DNA of 64,000 bases. Source: Flavipsychrobacter sp. (lineage in GTDB: Bacteria > Bacteroidota > Bacteroidia > Chitinophagales > Chitinophagaceae). The stretch lies in assembly GCA_016786615.1 (NCBI GenBank), contig JAEUVX010000002.1, positions 62,001 to 126,000 on the forward strand. Reading direction: 5' to 3'. The notes beneath the pieces are model-generated. The model searched no databases. It was not told the origin of the DNA and saw nothing but the letters and a program-made list of their open reading frames with translations. A program made the translations under genes and the position numbers. This document shows, one piece after another, positions 54,977 through 64,000 of this stretch. Each line of letters begins with the position of its first letter. Position 1 is the stretch's first letter.

Positions 54977-55906
54977 ATGTCAACATTAAATCTTCCTAAA
55001 CAGACTAACTTTTACAAAGGCAAAGTTCGCGATGTGTACACAATCGCCGACAAGTATATGGTAATGAAAGTGAGCGACCGTATCTCAGCGTTCGACGTAG
55101 TGCTGCCTCGCCCTATACCATACAAAGGTCAGGTGCTGAACCAGATTGCTGCTCAGTTTCTGGATGCTACTAAAGACATCGTACCCAACTGGATGATTAG
55201 TGTACCGCTACCAAACGTTACTATCGGTCACAAATGCGAAACATACCCTGTTGAAATGGTAGTTCGCGGTTTCCTGACTGGCCATGCTTGGCGCACCTAC
55301 AAAAGCGGCAAACGCGAACTGTGTGGTGTACCACTGCCTGAAGGCATGAAAGAAAACGATCGCTTCCCTACTCCAATCCTGACACCAACTACAAAGGCTC
55401 ACGAAGGACACGATGAAGACATCAGCCGCGAAGAAATCATCAGCAGTGGACTGGTATCTAAAGAAGAATACGAACAACTTGAAAAATATACACTGGCACT
55501 TTTCGAACGCGGTCAGCAAATTGCGAACGAACGTGGCCTGATACTGGTTGATACTAAATATGAATTCGGCAACCTGAATGGCACTATCTACCTGATAGAC
55601 GAAATACACACACCGGATTCTTCTCGTTATTTCTACCTCGAGGGTTACGAAGCACGCCAGGCAAATGGCGAAGCACAGAAACAACTATCAAAAGAGTTCG
55701 TTCGCGAATGGTTGATGGAAAATGGCTTCCAGGGCAAAGATGGCCAGCAGGTTCCTGAAATGACTGACGAAGTTATCAAAGGCATCTCTGAACGTTACAT
55801 AGAGTTGTATGAACACGTAACAGGTAAGAAATTTACGAAAGAAGATGTGAGCGAAGCAGACGAAGTAAAACGTATTGAAGAGGAACTGGCTAAGCTGGGT
55901 GTTTAA
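54977..55906 (+). CDS. purC: phosphoribosylaminoimidazole-succinocarboxamide synthase
   Basis: This 309-aa purine-pathway enzyme joins aspartate to CAIR with ATP. SAICAR synthetase features are [10 protein letters not shown] (about 12-21), [42 protein letters not shown] and [15 protein letters not shown]. It is of the longer type (about 300 residues) found in Bacteroidota and yeast rather than the 240-residue E. coli type. It is followed by hutU 49 bp downstream with no terminator between, so the two may be co-transcribed. Confidence 0.94.
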   Translation: MSTLNLPKQTNFYKGKVRDVYTIADKYMVMKVSDRISAFDVVLPRPIPYKGQVLNQIAAQFLDATKDIVPNWMISVPLPNVTIGHKCETYPVEMVVRGFLTGHAWRTYKSGKRELCGVPLPEGMKENDRFPTPILTPTTKAHEGHDEDISREEIISSGLVSKEEYEQLEKYTLALFERGQQIANERGLILVDTKYEFGNLNGTIYLIDEIHTPDSSRYFYLEGYEARQANGEAQKQLSKEFVREWLMENGFQGKDGQQVPEMTDEVIKGISERYIELYEHVTGKKFTKEDVSEADEVKRIEEELAKLGV

Positions 55907-55955
55907 TCTCTTCTTGTAGGGAAACACATTTTTTTGACTATTTGAATTTTAGATT

Positions 55956-57611
55956 ATGTCTGCAACGACAAAGAGAGTAATACATGCCCCAAAAGGCAAT
56001 CAACTGAATTGCAAAAACTGGGTGAGCGAAGCTGCCTACCGTATGCTGCAAAATAACCTGGATCCTGAAGTGGCAGAACGCCCTGAAGACCTAGTTGTGT
56101 ATGGTGGTATTGGGAAAGCTGCCCGCAACTGGGAAAGCTTTGATAAAATACTGGAACTGCTGAAAGGCCTGAACGAAGACGAAACCCTGCTGGTACAATC
56201 CGGTAAGCCTGTAGGCGTACTGCGTTCTCATAAAGATGCACCACGTGTTATCATCGCAAACTCAAACCTTGTTGGCCGATGGGCTACGTGGGAACATTTC
56301 CGCGAACTGGAAGCAAAAGGCCTGATGATGTATGGCCAGATGACTGCCGGTAGCTGGATATATATCGGCTCTCAGGGTATTGTGCAGGGTACGTACGAAA
56401 CATACCTGTCACTTGCAAATATGCACTATGGTGGTACACTGAAAGGCACACTGAACGTAACTGCCGGCCTTGGTGGTATGGGTGGCGCTCAGCCGCTTGC
56501 CATTACCATGAACGAAGGTGTATGTCTTGCAGCAGAGGTTGAAGAATGGCGTATGCAGAAACGTATTGAAACACGTTATCTCGATAAATACTCTCACAAC
56601 ATTGACGAGGCTATAGACTGGGCATTGGAAGCTAAAGCTAACAAAGAAGCTGTGTCTATAGGTGTATGTTGTAACGTGGTGGATCTGCTGCAAAGACTGA
56701 TAGACCGCAACATAACACCTGATACACTTACAGACCAGACATCTGCACACGATGAGCTGATTGGTTATTTCCCTGAAGGACTGACTGTAGAAGAAGCAAA
56801 TGCTTTACGCACAGCCAATCCTGAAGAATATATGTCTCGCTCGCTGGATACAATGGCACACCATGTACGCCAGATGCTGGAGCTGCAAAAACGTGGCGCT
56901 ATTACTTTTGACTATGGTAATAACCTACGCGGACAAGCACACGATAAACGTGGTGTAAAAGACGCGTTCGATTTCCCGGGCTTTGTACCTGCATATATCC
57001 GCCCACTGTTCTGCGAGGGCAAAGGCCCTTTCCGTTGGGTAGCACTGAGTGGCGATCCTGAAGATATCTATACGACAGACAAAGCGTTGATGGAACTGTT
57101 TCCTGAAAATAAAGGCCTGCAACGTTGGCTGACTATGGCGAAAGAAAAAATCGCATTCCAAGGCCTGCCTGCACGTATATGCTGGCTGGGTATGGGCGAA
57201 CGTGAAAAAGCTGGTTTGCTCTTCAACGAACTGGTGCGCACCGGCAAGGTTAAGGCACCAATCGTTATTGGCCGCGACCACCTGGACTGTGGTTCTGTAG
57301 CATCTCCAAACCGCGAAACAGAAGCTATGAAAGATGGCAGTGATGCAGTTGCAGACTGGCCTATCCTGAATGCGCTGATAAATACTGCAGGTGGTGCAAG
57401 TTGGGTGTCTTTCCATCATGGTGGTGGTGTAGGTATGGGCTATTCACTGCACGCAGGTATGGTGATAGTGGCTGACGGTACACAGGATGCAGAAGAACGA
57501 CTGCGCCGCGTATTGCACAACGACCCTGCAATGGGTGTGTTGCGCCATACAGATGCAGGTTATGAACTTGCACAGGAAAATGCAGATAAATTCGGGCTCA
57601 ACATCTGGTAG
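55956..57611 (+). CDS. hutU: urocanate hydratase
   Basis: This 551-aa NAD-containing enzyme of histidine breakdown converts urocanate to imidazolonepropionate. Family segments are [21 protein letters not shown] (two pieces near residues 20-40), [45 protein letters not shown] and the C-terminal [15 protein letters not shown]. The other hut genes (hutH, hutI, hutG/ftcD) are not adjacent. It ends with a strong terminator. Confidence 0.94.
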   Translation: MSATTKRVIHAPKGNQLNCKNWVSEAAYRMLQNNLDPEVAERPEDLVVYGGIGKAARNWESFDKILELLKGLNEDETLLVQSGKPVGVLRSHKDAPRVIIANSNLVGRWATWEHFRELEAKGLMMYGQMTAGSWIYIGSQGIVQGTYETYLSLANMHYGGTLKGTLNVTAGLGGMGGAQPLAITMNEGVCLAAEVEEWRMQKRIETRYLDKYSHNIDEAIDWALEAKANKEAVSIGVCCNVVDLLQRLIDRNITPDTLTDQTSAHDELIGYFPEGLTVEEANALRTANPEEYMSRSLDTMAHHVRQMLELQKRGAITFDYGNNLRGQAHDKRGVKDAFDFPGFVPAYIRPLFCEGKGPFRWVALSGDPEDIYTTDKALMELFPENKGLQRWLTMAKEKIAFQGLPARICWLGMGEREKAGLLFNELVRTGKVKAPIVIGRDHLDCGSVASPNRETEAMKDGSDAVADWPILNALINTAGGASWVSFHHGGGVGMGYSLHAGMVIVADGTQDAEERLRRVLHNDPAMGVLRHTDAGYELAQENADKFGLNIW

Positions 57612-57632
57612 TTGCTTCCGTTAAATAATTAT

Positions 57633-57670
57633 AAAAAACCGTAGGAGTTAGAATACTTCTACGGTTTTTT
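57633..57670 (+). terminator. terminator after hutU
   Basis: AAAAAACCGTAG (57633-57645) pairs with CTACGGTTTTTT (57659-57670) around a 14-nt loop and ends in a T-tract. It may serve both strands. Confidence 0.85.
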
Positions 57671-57683
57671 CTTTGGGCTTCGT

Positions 57684-57691
57684 TATATTTG
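57684..57691 (+). promoter_or_regulatory. -7 promoter element before ispF
   Basis: TATATTTG matches TAnnTTTG and ends only 5 bp before the ATG at 57697, which would make the ispF transcript leaderless or nearly so. Confidence 0.45.
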
Positions 57692-57696
57692 AAATT

Positions 57697-58173
57697 ATGT
57701 ACAGAATAGGACAAGGAATAGATTTTCATCAAATGGCAGAAGGCCGTGAGCTATGGCTGGGAGGTGTAAAAATACCCCATACAAAAGGTGCAGTTGGGCA
57801 CTCTGATGCAGACGTGTTGCTGCATGCTATTTGCGATGCTATGCTGGGCGCACTATGCCTTGGCGATATAGGCAAACACTTCCCGGATACCGACCCGGCG
57901 TATAAAGGGATAGACAGCAAGGTATTACTGCGCCGTTGCTACAACCTGATACGCGAAAAAGGATATTGGCTTGTAAACATTGACAGCACGTTATTATTAC
58001 AGGCACCCAAAATCAGCCCATATGTACCACAGATGCAAAGTGCAATAGCTAACCTTCTACACATATCAATAGATGATGTTTCTATAAAAGCGACAACTAC
58101 AGAGCATCTTAGCTTTATAGGTCGTGAGGAAGGTGTTGTTGCTACTGCAAACGTCTTGTTGCAGAAATATTAA
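57697..58173 (+). CDS. ispF: 2-C-methyl-D-erythritol 2,4-cyclodiphosphate synthase
   Basis: This protein (about 158 aa) of the MEP isoprenoid pathway has the metal ligands in GIDFHQM (Asp and His near residues 8-10) and GHSDADVLLHAICDA (about 33-47), plus GDIGKHFPDTDPAYKG and the C-terminal KATTTEHLSFIGREEG. The start at 57697 (MYRIGQGIDFH) gives the usual length; the longer frame to 57673 begins inside the region just after the hutU terminator. It is a single-gene unit. Confidence 0.94.
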   Translation: MYRIGQGIDFHQMAEGRELWLGGVKIPHTKGAVGHSDADVLLHAICDAMLGALCLGDIGKHFPDTDPAYKGIDSKVLLRRCYNLIREKGYWLVNIDSTLLLQAPKISPYVPQMQSAIANLLHISIDDVSIKATTTEHLSFIGREEGVVATANVLLQKY

Positions 58174-58281
58174 TATTTCTTAGAATTAATTCTACATAAG
58201 GCCAATAGCCATTGACTTATTGAAGGTTATCAGTTATATTTAATAAATATCAATTGATAACCTTTTTTAATTTTTATCGGG

Positions 58282-59028
58282 ATGGATACTAACAAGAAGT
58301 ATGTGGCATTGGTAACAGGCGGCACGGGTGGACTCGGGACAGCCATTTGTAAAAGGCTTGCTGACGATGGTTTTCATGTGGTTGCTAACTATAGCAACAA
58401 AGAAAAAGCCATGAAGTGGCAGGAGAAAATGACAGCCGAAGGTTATAAAGCAGATATGTACCAGGCAGATGTTTGCGACTATGATGCAGTAGGCAATATG
58501 GTGCAACATATAGAATCAGAAATAGGTCCTATAGATGTACTGGTCAATAATGCCGGCATCACCCGCGATGGACAGTTCCGTAAAATGACACTTGAACATT
58601 GGGATGCTGTTCTCAAAACAAATCTGTACAGCGTATTCAATTGCGCACGCCATGTTATCAACCAGATGATAGAACGCAACTACGGTCGCATCATCAACAT
58701 ATCTTCTGTAAACGGTCAACGTGGCCAGTTCGGCCAAGCCAACTATTCTGCAGCCAAAGCAGGTATGCACGGCTTCACCAAAACACTGGCTATGGAAGTA
58801 GCCAAGAAAGGCATCACAGTCAACACTATCTCTCCAGGTTATATTGCAACAGATATGGTAATGGCAGTAGCAGAAGAGCATCGTAACAAAATCATTGCAG
58901 AAATACCTGTGGGGCGTATGGGTGGCACGGAAGAGATAGCTCACCTTGTTTCTTTCCTCGCATCAAAAGACACCAGCTTCATAACCGGTGCCAACTATGC
59001 CATCAACGGCGGGCAACACGTGTATTAA
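58282..59028 (+). CDS. phbB: acetoacetyl-CoA reductase (PhbB-like SDR)
   Basis: This 248-aa short-chain dehydrogenase has TGGTGGLG (about 12-19), NNAGITRDG (about 89-97), catalytic Ser in INISSVNGQRGQFGQ, and YSAAK (Tyr and Lys about 155-159). The NGQ-GQFGQ-NYS segment is characteristic of PhaB/PhbB, which reduce acetoacetyl-CoA with NADPH. FabG-type 3-oxoacyl-ACP reductase is the alternative. No PHA synthase or thiolase is nearby, so polyester synthesis cannot be claimed from this window. Confidence 0.85.
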   Translation: MDTNKKYVALVTGGTGGLGTAICKRLADDGFHVVANYSNKEKAMKWQEKMTAEGYKADMYQADVCDYDAVGNMVQHIESEIGPIDVLVNNAGITRDGQFRKMTLEHWDAVLKTNLYSVFNCARHVINQMIERNYGRIINISSVNGQRGQFGQANYSAAKAGMHGFTKTLAMEVAKKGITVNTISPGYIATDMVMAVAEEHRNKIIAEIPVGRMGGTEEIAHLVSFLASKDTSFITGANYAINGGQHVY

Positions 59029-59048
59029 TATACTTCACAATACAAAAA

Positions 59049-59081
59049 CAAAAAGGCGAGGGATAACCCGCGCCTTTTTAT
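59049..59081. terminator. bidirectional terminator between phbB and ytxH
   Basis: AAAAAGGCG (59050-59058) and CGCCTTTTT (59071-59079) form a stem with A- and T-tracts on opposite sides, between two convergent genes. Confidence 0.8.
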
Positions 59082-59097
59082 TCATTATACCCAAGTG

Positions 59098-59400
59098 CTA
59101 TACTACACCATTTTTTACGTGTCTTTTAGCTGTGTGAGCCATATCTTCAGCTTGATCCAGCAAATCAATCAACCTGTATTTCATATCGTCAGTTAGTCCG
59201 TCGATATTCTTATTCAAGTATGTCTTCAGGTCTTCAATGTTCCCATTTGCTTTACCCAATAGTTTACCGAATCTATTCTTCAGCTTATCTGCCTGATCCG
59301 TAATATCATTTCTCAATTCTTTTCCTTTGCGAGGAGCCAGCAACAGGCCCACAGCAATCCCGGCTGCGGCACCTAGTAATAATTTCGCGTTTCCGTTCAT
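59098..59400 (-). CDS. YtxH-domain small protein
   Basis: This 100-aa protein has a glycine/alanine-rich N-terminal helix (LLLGAAAGIAVGLLLAPRKGKELR, residues 7-30 in two pieces), the YtxH/gas-vesicle-like signature, followed by an amphipathic charged helical part. Such proteins are general-stress or envelope proteins of unclear role. It is divergent from lepA with about 215 bp between them, which hold promoters for both. Confidence 0.83.
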   Translation of the reverse strand: MNGNAKLLLGAAAGIAVGLLLAPRKGKELRNDITDQADKLKNRFGKLLGKANGNIEDLKTYLNKNIDGLTDDMKYRLIDLLDQAEDMAHTAKRHVKNGVV

Positions 59401-59588
59401 AACATGTGTTTTTAAAAGGTAAATGAATGTTTTAAAATCCTACAATCAGTATTATCCAATACTTCGTCTGAAGCATTATGAAATTACATTCATAATCAGC
59501 CTCAATTGCCATAAATACTGTTAAAACACGTTATGCTTTTATTTATTTTAACAGTTGAGCAAAATCCATAAATCACAAATAGTTGGCG

Positions 59589-59596
59589 TACATTTG
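59589..59596 (+). promoter_or_regulatory. -7 promoter element before lepA
   Basis: TACATTTG matches TAnnTTTG and lies 19 bp before the ATG at 59616. It falls within the longer TTG-started frame, so the ATG is the better start. Confidence 0.5.
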
Positions 59597-59615
59597 CAGC
59601 TCGTTTTTAGCGCAT

Positions 59616-61415
59616 ATGCAACACATTAGAAATTTCTGTATTATAGCCCATATCGACCATGGTAAAAGTACCTTGGCCGACAGGCTGCTTGAGCATACCA
59701 AAACAATATCTGACCGCGATATGCAGGCTCAGGTATTGGACGATATGGATCTGGAGCGAGAGAAAGGTATTACCATCAAGAGCCATGCTATACAGATGGA
59801 CTATACGCATACTGATGGCAAGAAATATGCAATAAACCTGATTGATACCCCCGGCCACGTAGACTTTTCTTACGAGGTATCTCGCGCACTGGCTGCATGC
59901 GAAGGAGCCCTGTTGCTGGTAGATGCTTCACAAGGCATACAGGCACAAACTATATCAAACCTTTATCTGGCACTGGAAAACGATCTGGAAATCATTCCTG
60001 TTATCAACAAGATAGATATGGATGGTGCTAAGATTCCTGAAGTTACAGACCAGATTGTTGACCTGATAGGCTGCAAACCTGAAGATATTATTTTGGCGAG
60101 TGGTAAAAGCGGTATCGGTATCGAAGATATTATGACTGCTATCATCGACCGTATACCTGCACCGAAAGGCGATCCTGAAGCTCCGTTGCAGGCGCTCATT
60201 TTCGATAGCGTGTTCAACTCTTTCCGTGGTATCATCGCATACTACCGTGTACTGAACGGCAGCATAAAAAAAGGTGAAAAAGTAAAATTCGTACATACTG
60301 GCAATGAATACTTTGCCGATGAGGTAGGTGTATTGCGTCTGGGCCTTGAGCCTCGCAAGGAGGTAAAAACAGGCGACGTAGGTTATATCATCACTGGTAT
60401 CAAAAATGCCAAAGATGTAAAAGTGGGTGATACGGTTACTACATCTGTAAACCCTACTACTGAAATCGTAAAAGGTTTTGAAGAGGTGAAGCCGATGGTA
60501 TTTGCCGGTATCTTCCCTGTAGAAACAGACGATTTTGAAGAACTGCGCGACTGTATGGAGAAACTGCAGTTGAACGATGCCTCTCTGACATTTGAACCTG
60601 AAACATCGCAGGCACTTGGTTTTGGTTTCCGTTGTGGCTTCCTTGGTATGCTGCACATGGAAATCATTCAGGAACGCCTGGAACGTGAGTTTAACCAAAC
60701 GGTTATCACTACAGTACCAAACGTTAGCTTCAAAGCATATACTACACGCGAACCTGAAGTTGCTATCATTGTAAACAACCCTACCGAAATGCCTGACCCC
60801 AGCAGGCTGGACAGGATTGAAGAACCATTTATCCGTGCACAAATCATTACCCTACCCGACTATATAGGCAATATCATGAGCCTGTGTCTTGGCAAGCGTG
60901 GTATACTGATAAACCAACACTACCTGACACCAACGCGTGTTGAGTTGATATTTGAACTGCCATTGGCAGAAATCGTGTTCGACTTCTACGATAAGCTGAA
61001 GTCTTCCACACGTGGCTATGCATCGTTCGACTATCAACCGCTTGACTACCGCGAAAGTGATATCATTAAAATGGACATCCTGCTGAATGCAGAAAAAGTG
61101 GATGCCCTGAGTGCATTGATACACCGCAGCCGTGCACAGGACTTTGGCCGCAAATTGTGTGCTAAACTGAAAGAACTGTTGCCACGCCAACAATTCATGA
61201 TTGCTATACAGGCAGCCGTTGGTGCAAAAATCATTGCCCGCGAAACCATCTCAGCCATGCGCAAAGACGTTACCGCAAAATGTTATGGTGGTGACATCAG
61301 CCGTAAGCGCAAACTGTTAGAGAAACAGAAAGAAGGTAAGAAACGTATGCGCCAGATTGGTAGCGTAGATATACCTCAGGAAGCGTTCCTTGCAGTATTG
61401 AAACTGGACGAATAG
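59616..61415 (+). CDS. lepA: elongation factor 4 (LepA)
   Basis: This translational GTPase (599 aa) has G1 AHIDHGKST (about 9-17), switch region [15 protein letters not shown]3 DTPGHVDF, G4 NKIDM and the LepA-specific C-terminal domain ending [20 protein letters not shown]. LepA acts on ribosomes during stress or initiation. ATG at 59616 ([10 protein letters not shown]) is chosen over an upstream TTG, because a -7 promoter element lies between them. It is a single-gene unit with a terminator. Confidence 0.96.
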   Translation: MQHIRNFCIIAHIDHGKSTLADRLLEHTKTISDRDMQAQVLDDMDLEREKGITIKSHAIQMDYTHTDGKKYAINLIDTPGHVDFSYEVSRALAACEGALLLVDASQGIQAQTISNLYLALENDLEIIPVINKIDMDGAKIPEVTDQIVDLIGCKPEDIILASGKSGIGIEDIMTAIIDRIPAPKGDPEAPLQALIFDSVFNSFRGIIAYYRVLNGSIKKGEKVKFVHTGNEYFADEVGVLRLGLEPRKEVKTGDVGYIITGIKNAKDVKVGDTVTTSVNPTTEIVKGFEEVKPMVFAGIFPVETDDFEELRDCMEKLQLNDASLTFEPETSQALGFGFRCGFLGMLHMEIIQERLEREFNQTVITTVPNVSFKAYTTREPEVAIIVNNPTEMPDPSRLDRIEEPFIRAQIITLPDYIGNIMSLCLGKRGILINQHYLTPTRVELIFELPLAEIVFDFYDKLKSSTRGYASFDYQPLDYRESDIIKMDILLNAEKVDALSALIHRSRAQDFGRKLCAKLKELLPRQQFMIAIQAAVGAKIIARETISAMRKDVTAKCYGGDISRKRKLLEKQKEGKKRMRQIGSVDIPQEAFLAVLKLDE

Positions 61416-61436
61416 TATTTTCAATATTACATAAAT

Positions 61437-61465
61437 AATAAAGCCACCTATATGGTGGCTTTATT
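61437..61465. terminator. bidirectional terminator between lepA and the BI-1 gene
   Basis: AATAAAGCCACC (61437-61448) pairs with GGTGGCTTTATT (61454-61465) across TATAT, between convergent genes. Confidence 0.85.
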
Positions 61466-61488
61466 ATTTAATCTTCTATACAGTCATA

Positions 61489-62238
61489 TTAATCCCTCTT
61501 TCCACCAAACAAACGCAGCAGCATCAGGAAAAGGTTAATAAAATCAAGATACAGGCTCAATGCACCCATTATAGCCAGCTTGCGGGTATCGCTTGCAGGA
61601 GTACCTTCAAACTCTACACCTTCACCAATACGTTTCAGTTTTTGTACATCGTAAGCGGTAAGACCGGTAAACACTGCAACACCTACAATGCTGATGATAT
61701 AGCCCATAGTATCGCTACCCATGAACATATTAATGAGCGATGCAATAACAATACCTATTAACCCCATAGTAAGAATGCGGCCAAAGCTCGTAAGGTCTTT
61801 ATCTGTAGTGTAGCCCATCACAGCCATTATACCAAACATCAGTGATGCCGCTGCAAAACATCCTATAACAGAACTGGCAGTATAAATAAGCAATATAAAA
61901 CTAAGACTGATACCCGTTACAGCTGCATATGCAATAAAAAACAACGTAAGTGCAGTAGCTGATAATCTGTTGAATGCAAAAGACATTGTAAGTACAAATG
62001 CCAGCGGAGCAAACATTACTATCCAGCCAAGCATATTTAACCCACCTGTAGCTTCATTAACTAACGACAATAGCAATGATGGTGTTGTTGCAAAAGCGAA
62101 TGCGCATATAGCAGATATTGCTAATGCAGCAAACATCCATAAGAATACATTTGCCATAAATTTCTTAGCAATCGTGCGTTTGCCACTACCAACTACTGTA
62201 TAGTCTGCAAAATTGATAGGTGTGTTACGTTCTTCCAT
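61489..62238 (-). CDS. Bax inhibitor-1/YccA-family membrane protein
   Basis: This 249-aa protein has seven hydrophobic helices and the BI-1 pattern: a short polar start, FMANVFLWMFAALAISAICAF in the first helix, a conserved GISLSFILLIYTASSVI, and a C-terminal ALSLYLDFINLFLMLLRLFG with the conserved Asp. The family forms pH-sensitive calcium leak channels or membrane-quality factors; the bacterial role is not settled. It is a single-gene unit with a promoter upstream. Confidence 0.92.
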   Translation of the reverse strand: MEERNTPINFADYTVVGSGKRTIAKKFMANVFLWMFAALAISAICAFAFATTPSLLLSLVNEATGGLNMLGWIVMFAPLAFVLTMSFAFNRLSATALTLFFIAYAAVTGISLSFILLIYTASSVIGCFAAASLMFGIMAVMGYTTDKDLTSFGRILTMGLIGIVIASLINMFMGSDTMGYIISIVGVAVFTGLTAYDVQKLKRIGEGVEFEGTPASDTRKLAIMGALSLYLDFINLFLMLLRLFGGKRD

Positions 62239-62259
62239 TATTCACTTTTTGATTATACT

Positions 62260-62290
62260 GTAAAGTAACACAAAAATCAGTTAACACAAA
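62260..62290 (-). promoter_or_regulatory. promoter of the BI-1 gene
   Basis: On the minus strand TTTG (62290-62287), 19 nt, then TACTTTAC (62267-62260) fits the Bacteroidota promoter with one mismatch in the -7 box. Confidence 0.45.
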
Positions 62291-62291
62291 T

Positions 62292-62317
62292 GTAAAAGCC
62301 GATGCTTTCGCATCGGC
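62292..62317 (-). terminator. terminator after the SCO gene
   Basis: On the minus strand GCCGATGC (62317-62310) and GCATCGGC (62305-62298) form an 8-bp stem with a GAAA tetraloop, followed by TTTTAC. It ends the YHYH-MORN-SCO operon. Confidence 0.8.
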
Positions 62318-62351
62318 GGTACGCTTAGTAATACAATACCCCCCTACCATA

Positions 62352-62996
62352 TTATTCATTCAATAATTTGCTTACATCTTCCTTCAAACGCTCCATTTCA
62401 AGCTGTATCGTACCATTATATATTCCTCTCAAATGTCTTTCTTTATCTACCAACAATACATGTTCTGTGTGCAAAAACTCAGTAGAATCTGCATTTAACC
62501 CTATTTCTTCTTCTGCAAAATAAGACCTGCGTGCAAGCGTGTATATAGCCGTCTTATCTCCAGTCAGAAATTGCCATTGCTTACCATCAATCCCATTATG
62601 CCCCGCATACTCTCTAAGTTTAGCAACACTATCTATCTCAGGTGTTACTGAATGTGACAATATAACAATACCACTATTACCCTTAAATGCATCTGCCACC
62701 TGTTTCAGATTCTTTGTCATAGCTGGGCATACTTTAGGACATTTAGTGAAAAAGAAGTTTGACACCCATATTTTCCCACTCAAAGACTTATCGGATACAA
62801 TTTCTCCATCCTGATTAACAAAACTGAAACCTGCTATTTTATGCAAAGTATCTTTCCCATTGCTATACCATATAGGCGAGAAGTCCGGCGTATGATAATA
62901 TGGTACTTCTACTTTTTTATCTGCACATCCTGCATGGCTAATGCCCAACACTATCAGCCCAAACAGAAACACAGTTTTTAACACCTGTAAGTCCAT
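62352..62996 (-). CDS. SCO1/SenC-family copper/redox lipoprotein
   Basis: This 214-aa thioredoxin-fold protein has a lipoprotein signal peptide (lipobox near SHAGC, Cys about residue 24) and the SCO copper site: the two cysteines in KCPKVCPAM (about 94-102) and a histidine in FLHTEHVLLVD near 170. SCO proteins deliver copper to the CuA centre of cytochrome c oxidase or act in redox control. The ATG lies inside the end of the MORN gene, a 59-bp overlap, so it is part of the same operon. Confidence 0.92.
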   Translation of the reverse strand: MDLQVLKTVFLFGLIVLGISHAGCADKKVEVPYYHTPDFSPIWYSNGKDTLHKIAGFSFVNQDGEIVSDKSLSGKIWVSNFFFTKCPKVCPAMTKNLKQVADAFKGNSGIVILSHSVTPEIDSVAKLREYAGHNGIDGKQWQFLTGDKTAIYTLARRSYFAEEEIGLNADSTEFLHTEHVLLVDKERHLRGIYNGTIQLEMERLKEDVSKLLNE

Positions 62997-63516
62997 ATTT
63001 TCTACCGTTAATAAATTGATAGTTCATTCTTATTTTACCATTATCCCAATACATGCGTTGCCAACCATCTTCTTGTCCGTTCTTATAATTAAAATCTTTG
63101 CATATCCCCCCGGTTGCAAACCATTCTTTTACGTTGCCTTCGTACACATCATTTTCAAAATGGTATATAAATTTAGGTAGTCCATTCTCAAACCAACCTT
63201 TGTGTATGCCTACCTTTCTATTTTGTTTATAAAACCTTATTTCTTTTTGTTTCCCGTTTGAATACCATTCCTTACTTATGCCATCCTGTCTGCCATCTTT
63301 GTAACCAGAAGTGTACATAGTATCTCCTGACGGGTATAAATCATACACGATACCACTCACCACTTTACCATCGCAATAAGTAACACCAGCCTTTGTGTTA
63401 ATCCGGGAATTACCTGCATCAACATATACTGTCGGCACATTTTCATTATACCTGCATGCAATCAGTAATAAACTACTGAGTAACAGTACCTGCCGTACCA
63501 TAGAAACCATCACCAT
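62938..63516 (-). CDS. MORN/YwqK-like repeat lipoprotein
   Basis: This 192-aa protein has a lipoprotein-like signal (LLLSSLLLIAC, Cys near residue 21) and about five MORN-type repeats of the form GxxDGxxKEWYxNGK (for example GRQDGISKEWYSNGKQ and KVGIHKGWFENGLP). Automatic annotation often calls this family YwqK antitoxin, but there is no toxin gene beside it. It overlaps the YHYH gene by 44 bp and the SCO gene by 59 bp, so it is tightly coupled to both. It probably acts as an envelope binding surface. Confidence 0.82.
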   Translation of the reverse strand: MVMVSMVRQVLLLSSLLLIACRYNENVPTVYVDAGNSRINTKAGVTYCDGKVVSGIVYDLYPSGDTMYTSGYKDGRQDGISKEWYSNGKQKEIRFYKQNRKVGIHKGWFENGLPKFIYHFENDVYEGNVKEWFATGGICKDFNYKNGQEDGWQRMYWDNGKIRMNYQFINGRKYGLTGVKNCVSVWADSVGH

Positions 63517-64000
63517 TCAGATAGGGGTTTTCTGTAGTGAAATGATAGTGGTAAATACCATCCGGATAATCTGCTGTTGCAGTTGTATGTCCATGATATA
63601 CATCCAAATCTGCATTAGTTATAGTCTTACCATTTTCAATTGGTCCATATACAGGGAACCCATCCAGCAAAAATCCTATCAGTGCATCTTTACCTTTATT
63701 CGCAGTCAGGTACGTTGGCTCTATATGATAGTGATACTGTCCTTGTTGTTGAGGGTGACCGTTATATTGGTCAAAACTGTTTATTTCATTCGTTAATGGT
63801 GCTTGCATAGCAGCATACTGATTAAAAAGCGGCACCCCATTAAGGCTTACACCAATCGGCCCTCCGGGAGTGGCAGCATGATTACCCGCAACTTTTGGAT
63901 TCTTAGGGATGCGAAATGTAAGATTGGATTGAGCAATACGATTAGGGTTCAGATTAAAACTTCCGTTAGTACCATTATACGCCTCATATTTTTCACTGGC
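63473..64000 (-). CDS. YHYH-domain protein, 5' end beyond the window
   Basis: The reading frame is open from the window end (64000) to the stop at 63473, so only the C-terminal 175 residues or so are seen; an internal GTG at 63835 is not the start. It has the YHYH domain: GGPIGVSLNGVPLFNQY, GQYHYHIEP, GFPVYGPIENG, and DGIYHYHFTTE, with many histidines and Asp that may bind metal. It is the first visible gene of a YHYH-MORN-SCO operon, which hints at a copper- or metal-linked envelope function. Confidence 0.85.
   Translation of the reverse strand, partial: ASEKYEAYNGTNGSFNLNPNRIAQSNLTFRIPKNPKVAGNHAATPGGPIGVSLNGVPLFNQYAAMQAPLTNEINSFDQYNGHPQQQGQYHYHIEPTYLTANKGKDALIGFLLDGFPVYGPIENGKTITNADLDVYHGHTTATADYPDGIYHYHFTTENPYLNGDGFYGTAGTVTQ

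Noticed and set aside
59955-60842. 295-aa open frame antisense to lepA
   Set aside because: Composition is that of a complementary-strand shadow and the lepA motifs on the plus strand are intact.
62938-63516. Toxin-antitoxin system suggested by the YwqK family label
   Set aside because: No toxin-like partner is adjacent; the neighbours are YHYH and SCO genes and the protein is a lipoprotein with MORN repeats.

Overview
The window looks like a chromosome segment of a Bacteroidota bacterium, probably in or near Chitinophagia/Sphingobacteriia (low confidence below phylum). The grounds are the repeated -7 element TAnnTTTG upstream of many genes (often with TTTG 18-20 nt further up), few strong Shine-Dalgarno sites, the style of the TonB, HxlR, LytTR and DUF5686 proteins, PdeM, and AT-rich codon use.

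Layout. 1-3.8 kb: an NmrA-like reductase and a DoxX protein, each divergent from an HxlR regulator with palindromic sites between them, plus small proteins. 3.8-27.5 kb: one unbroken minus-strand run. Read in transcription order it starts at 27471 with a 13-gene sphingolipid/inositol-lipid block (serine palmitoyltransferase, GNAT-like ceramide synthase, ketoceramide reductase-like SDR, myo-inositol-phosphate synthase, PgpA-like phosphatase, GtrA, DUF5686 outer-membrane protein, CDP-alcohol phosphotransferase, DUF4833, Scs7/FA2H-like hydroxylase, DES1-like desaturase, AUR1-like PAP2 protein, TetR). It continues into a TetR/TolC/EmrA/MFS exporter and a TetR/TolC/MFP/RND pump. 27.6-32.2 kb: a plus-strand MarR-EmrA-EmrB-NodT operon with proteobacterial codon use, Shine-Dalgarno sites and a sigma70-like promoter, probably acquired. 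32.4-36.9 kb: an Eco57I-like DNA methylase, a PD-(D/E)xK-like nuclease and an XRE/S24 regulator. 37.1-37.3 kb: tRNA-Leu(TAA) and tRNA-Gly(GCC). 37.5-64 kb: ordinary core genes: ccmBCD, glutamate dehydrogenase, a LytTR two-component pair, aconitase, tcdA, TatD, trhO, TonB, pdeM, leucine dehydrogenase, purC, hutU, ispF, phbB, lepA, BI-1, and a YHYH/MORN/SCO operon cut by the window end.

How the genes work together. The lipid block can be read as a pathway: serine plus acyl thioester to 3-ketosphinganine, N-acylation, reduction to dihydroceramide, then 4-desaturation and hydroxylation. In parallel glucose-6-phosphate goes to inositol-3-phosphate, phosphatidylinositol phosphate and phosphatidylinositol. 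An AUR1-like enzyme would then move phosphoinositol onto ceramide, giving inositol phosphoceramide. The families are recognised from sequence; the complete pathway and the roles of GtrA, DUF5686, DUF4833 and the terminal TetR are inference.
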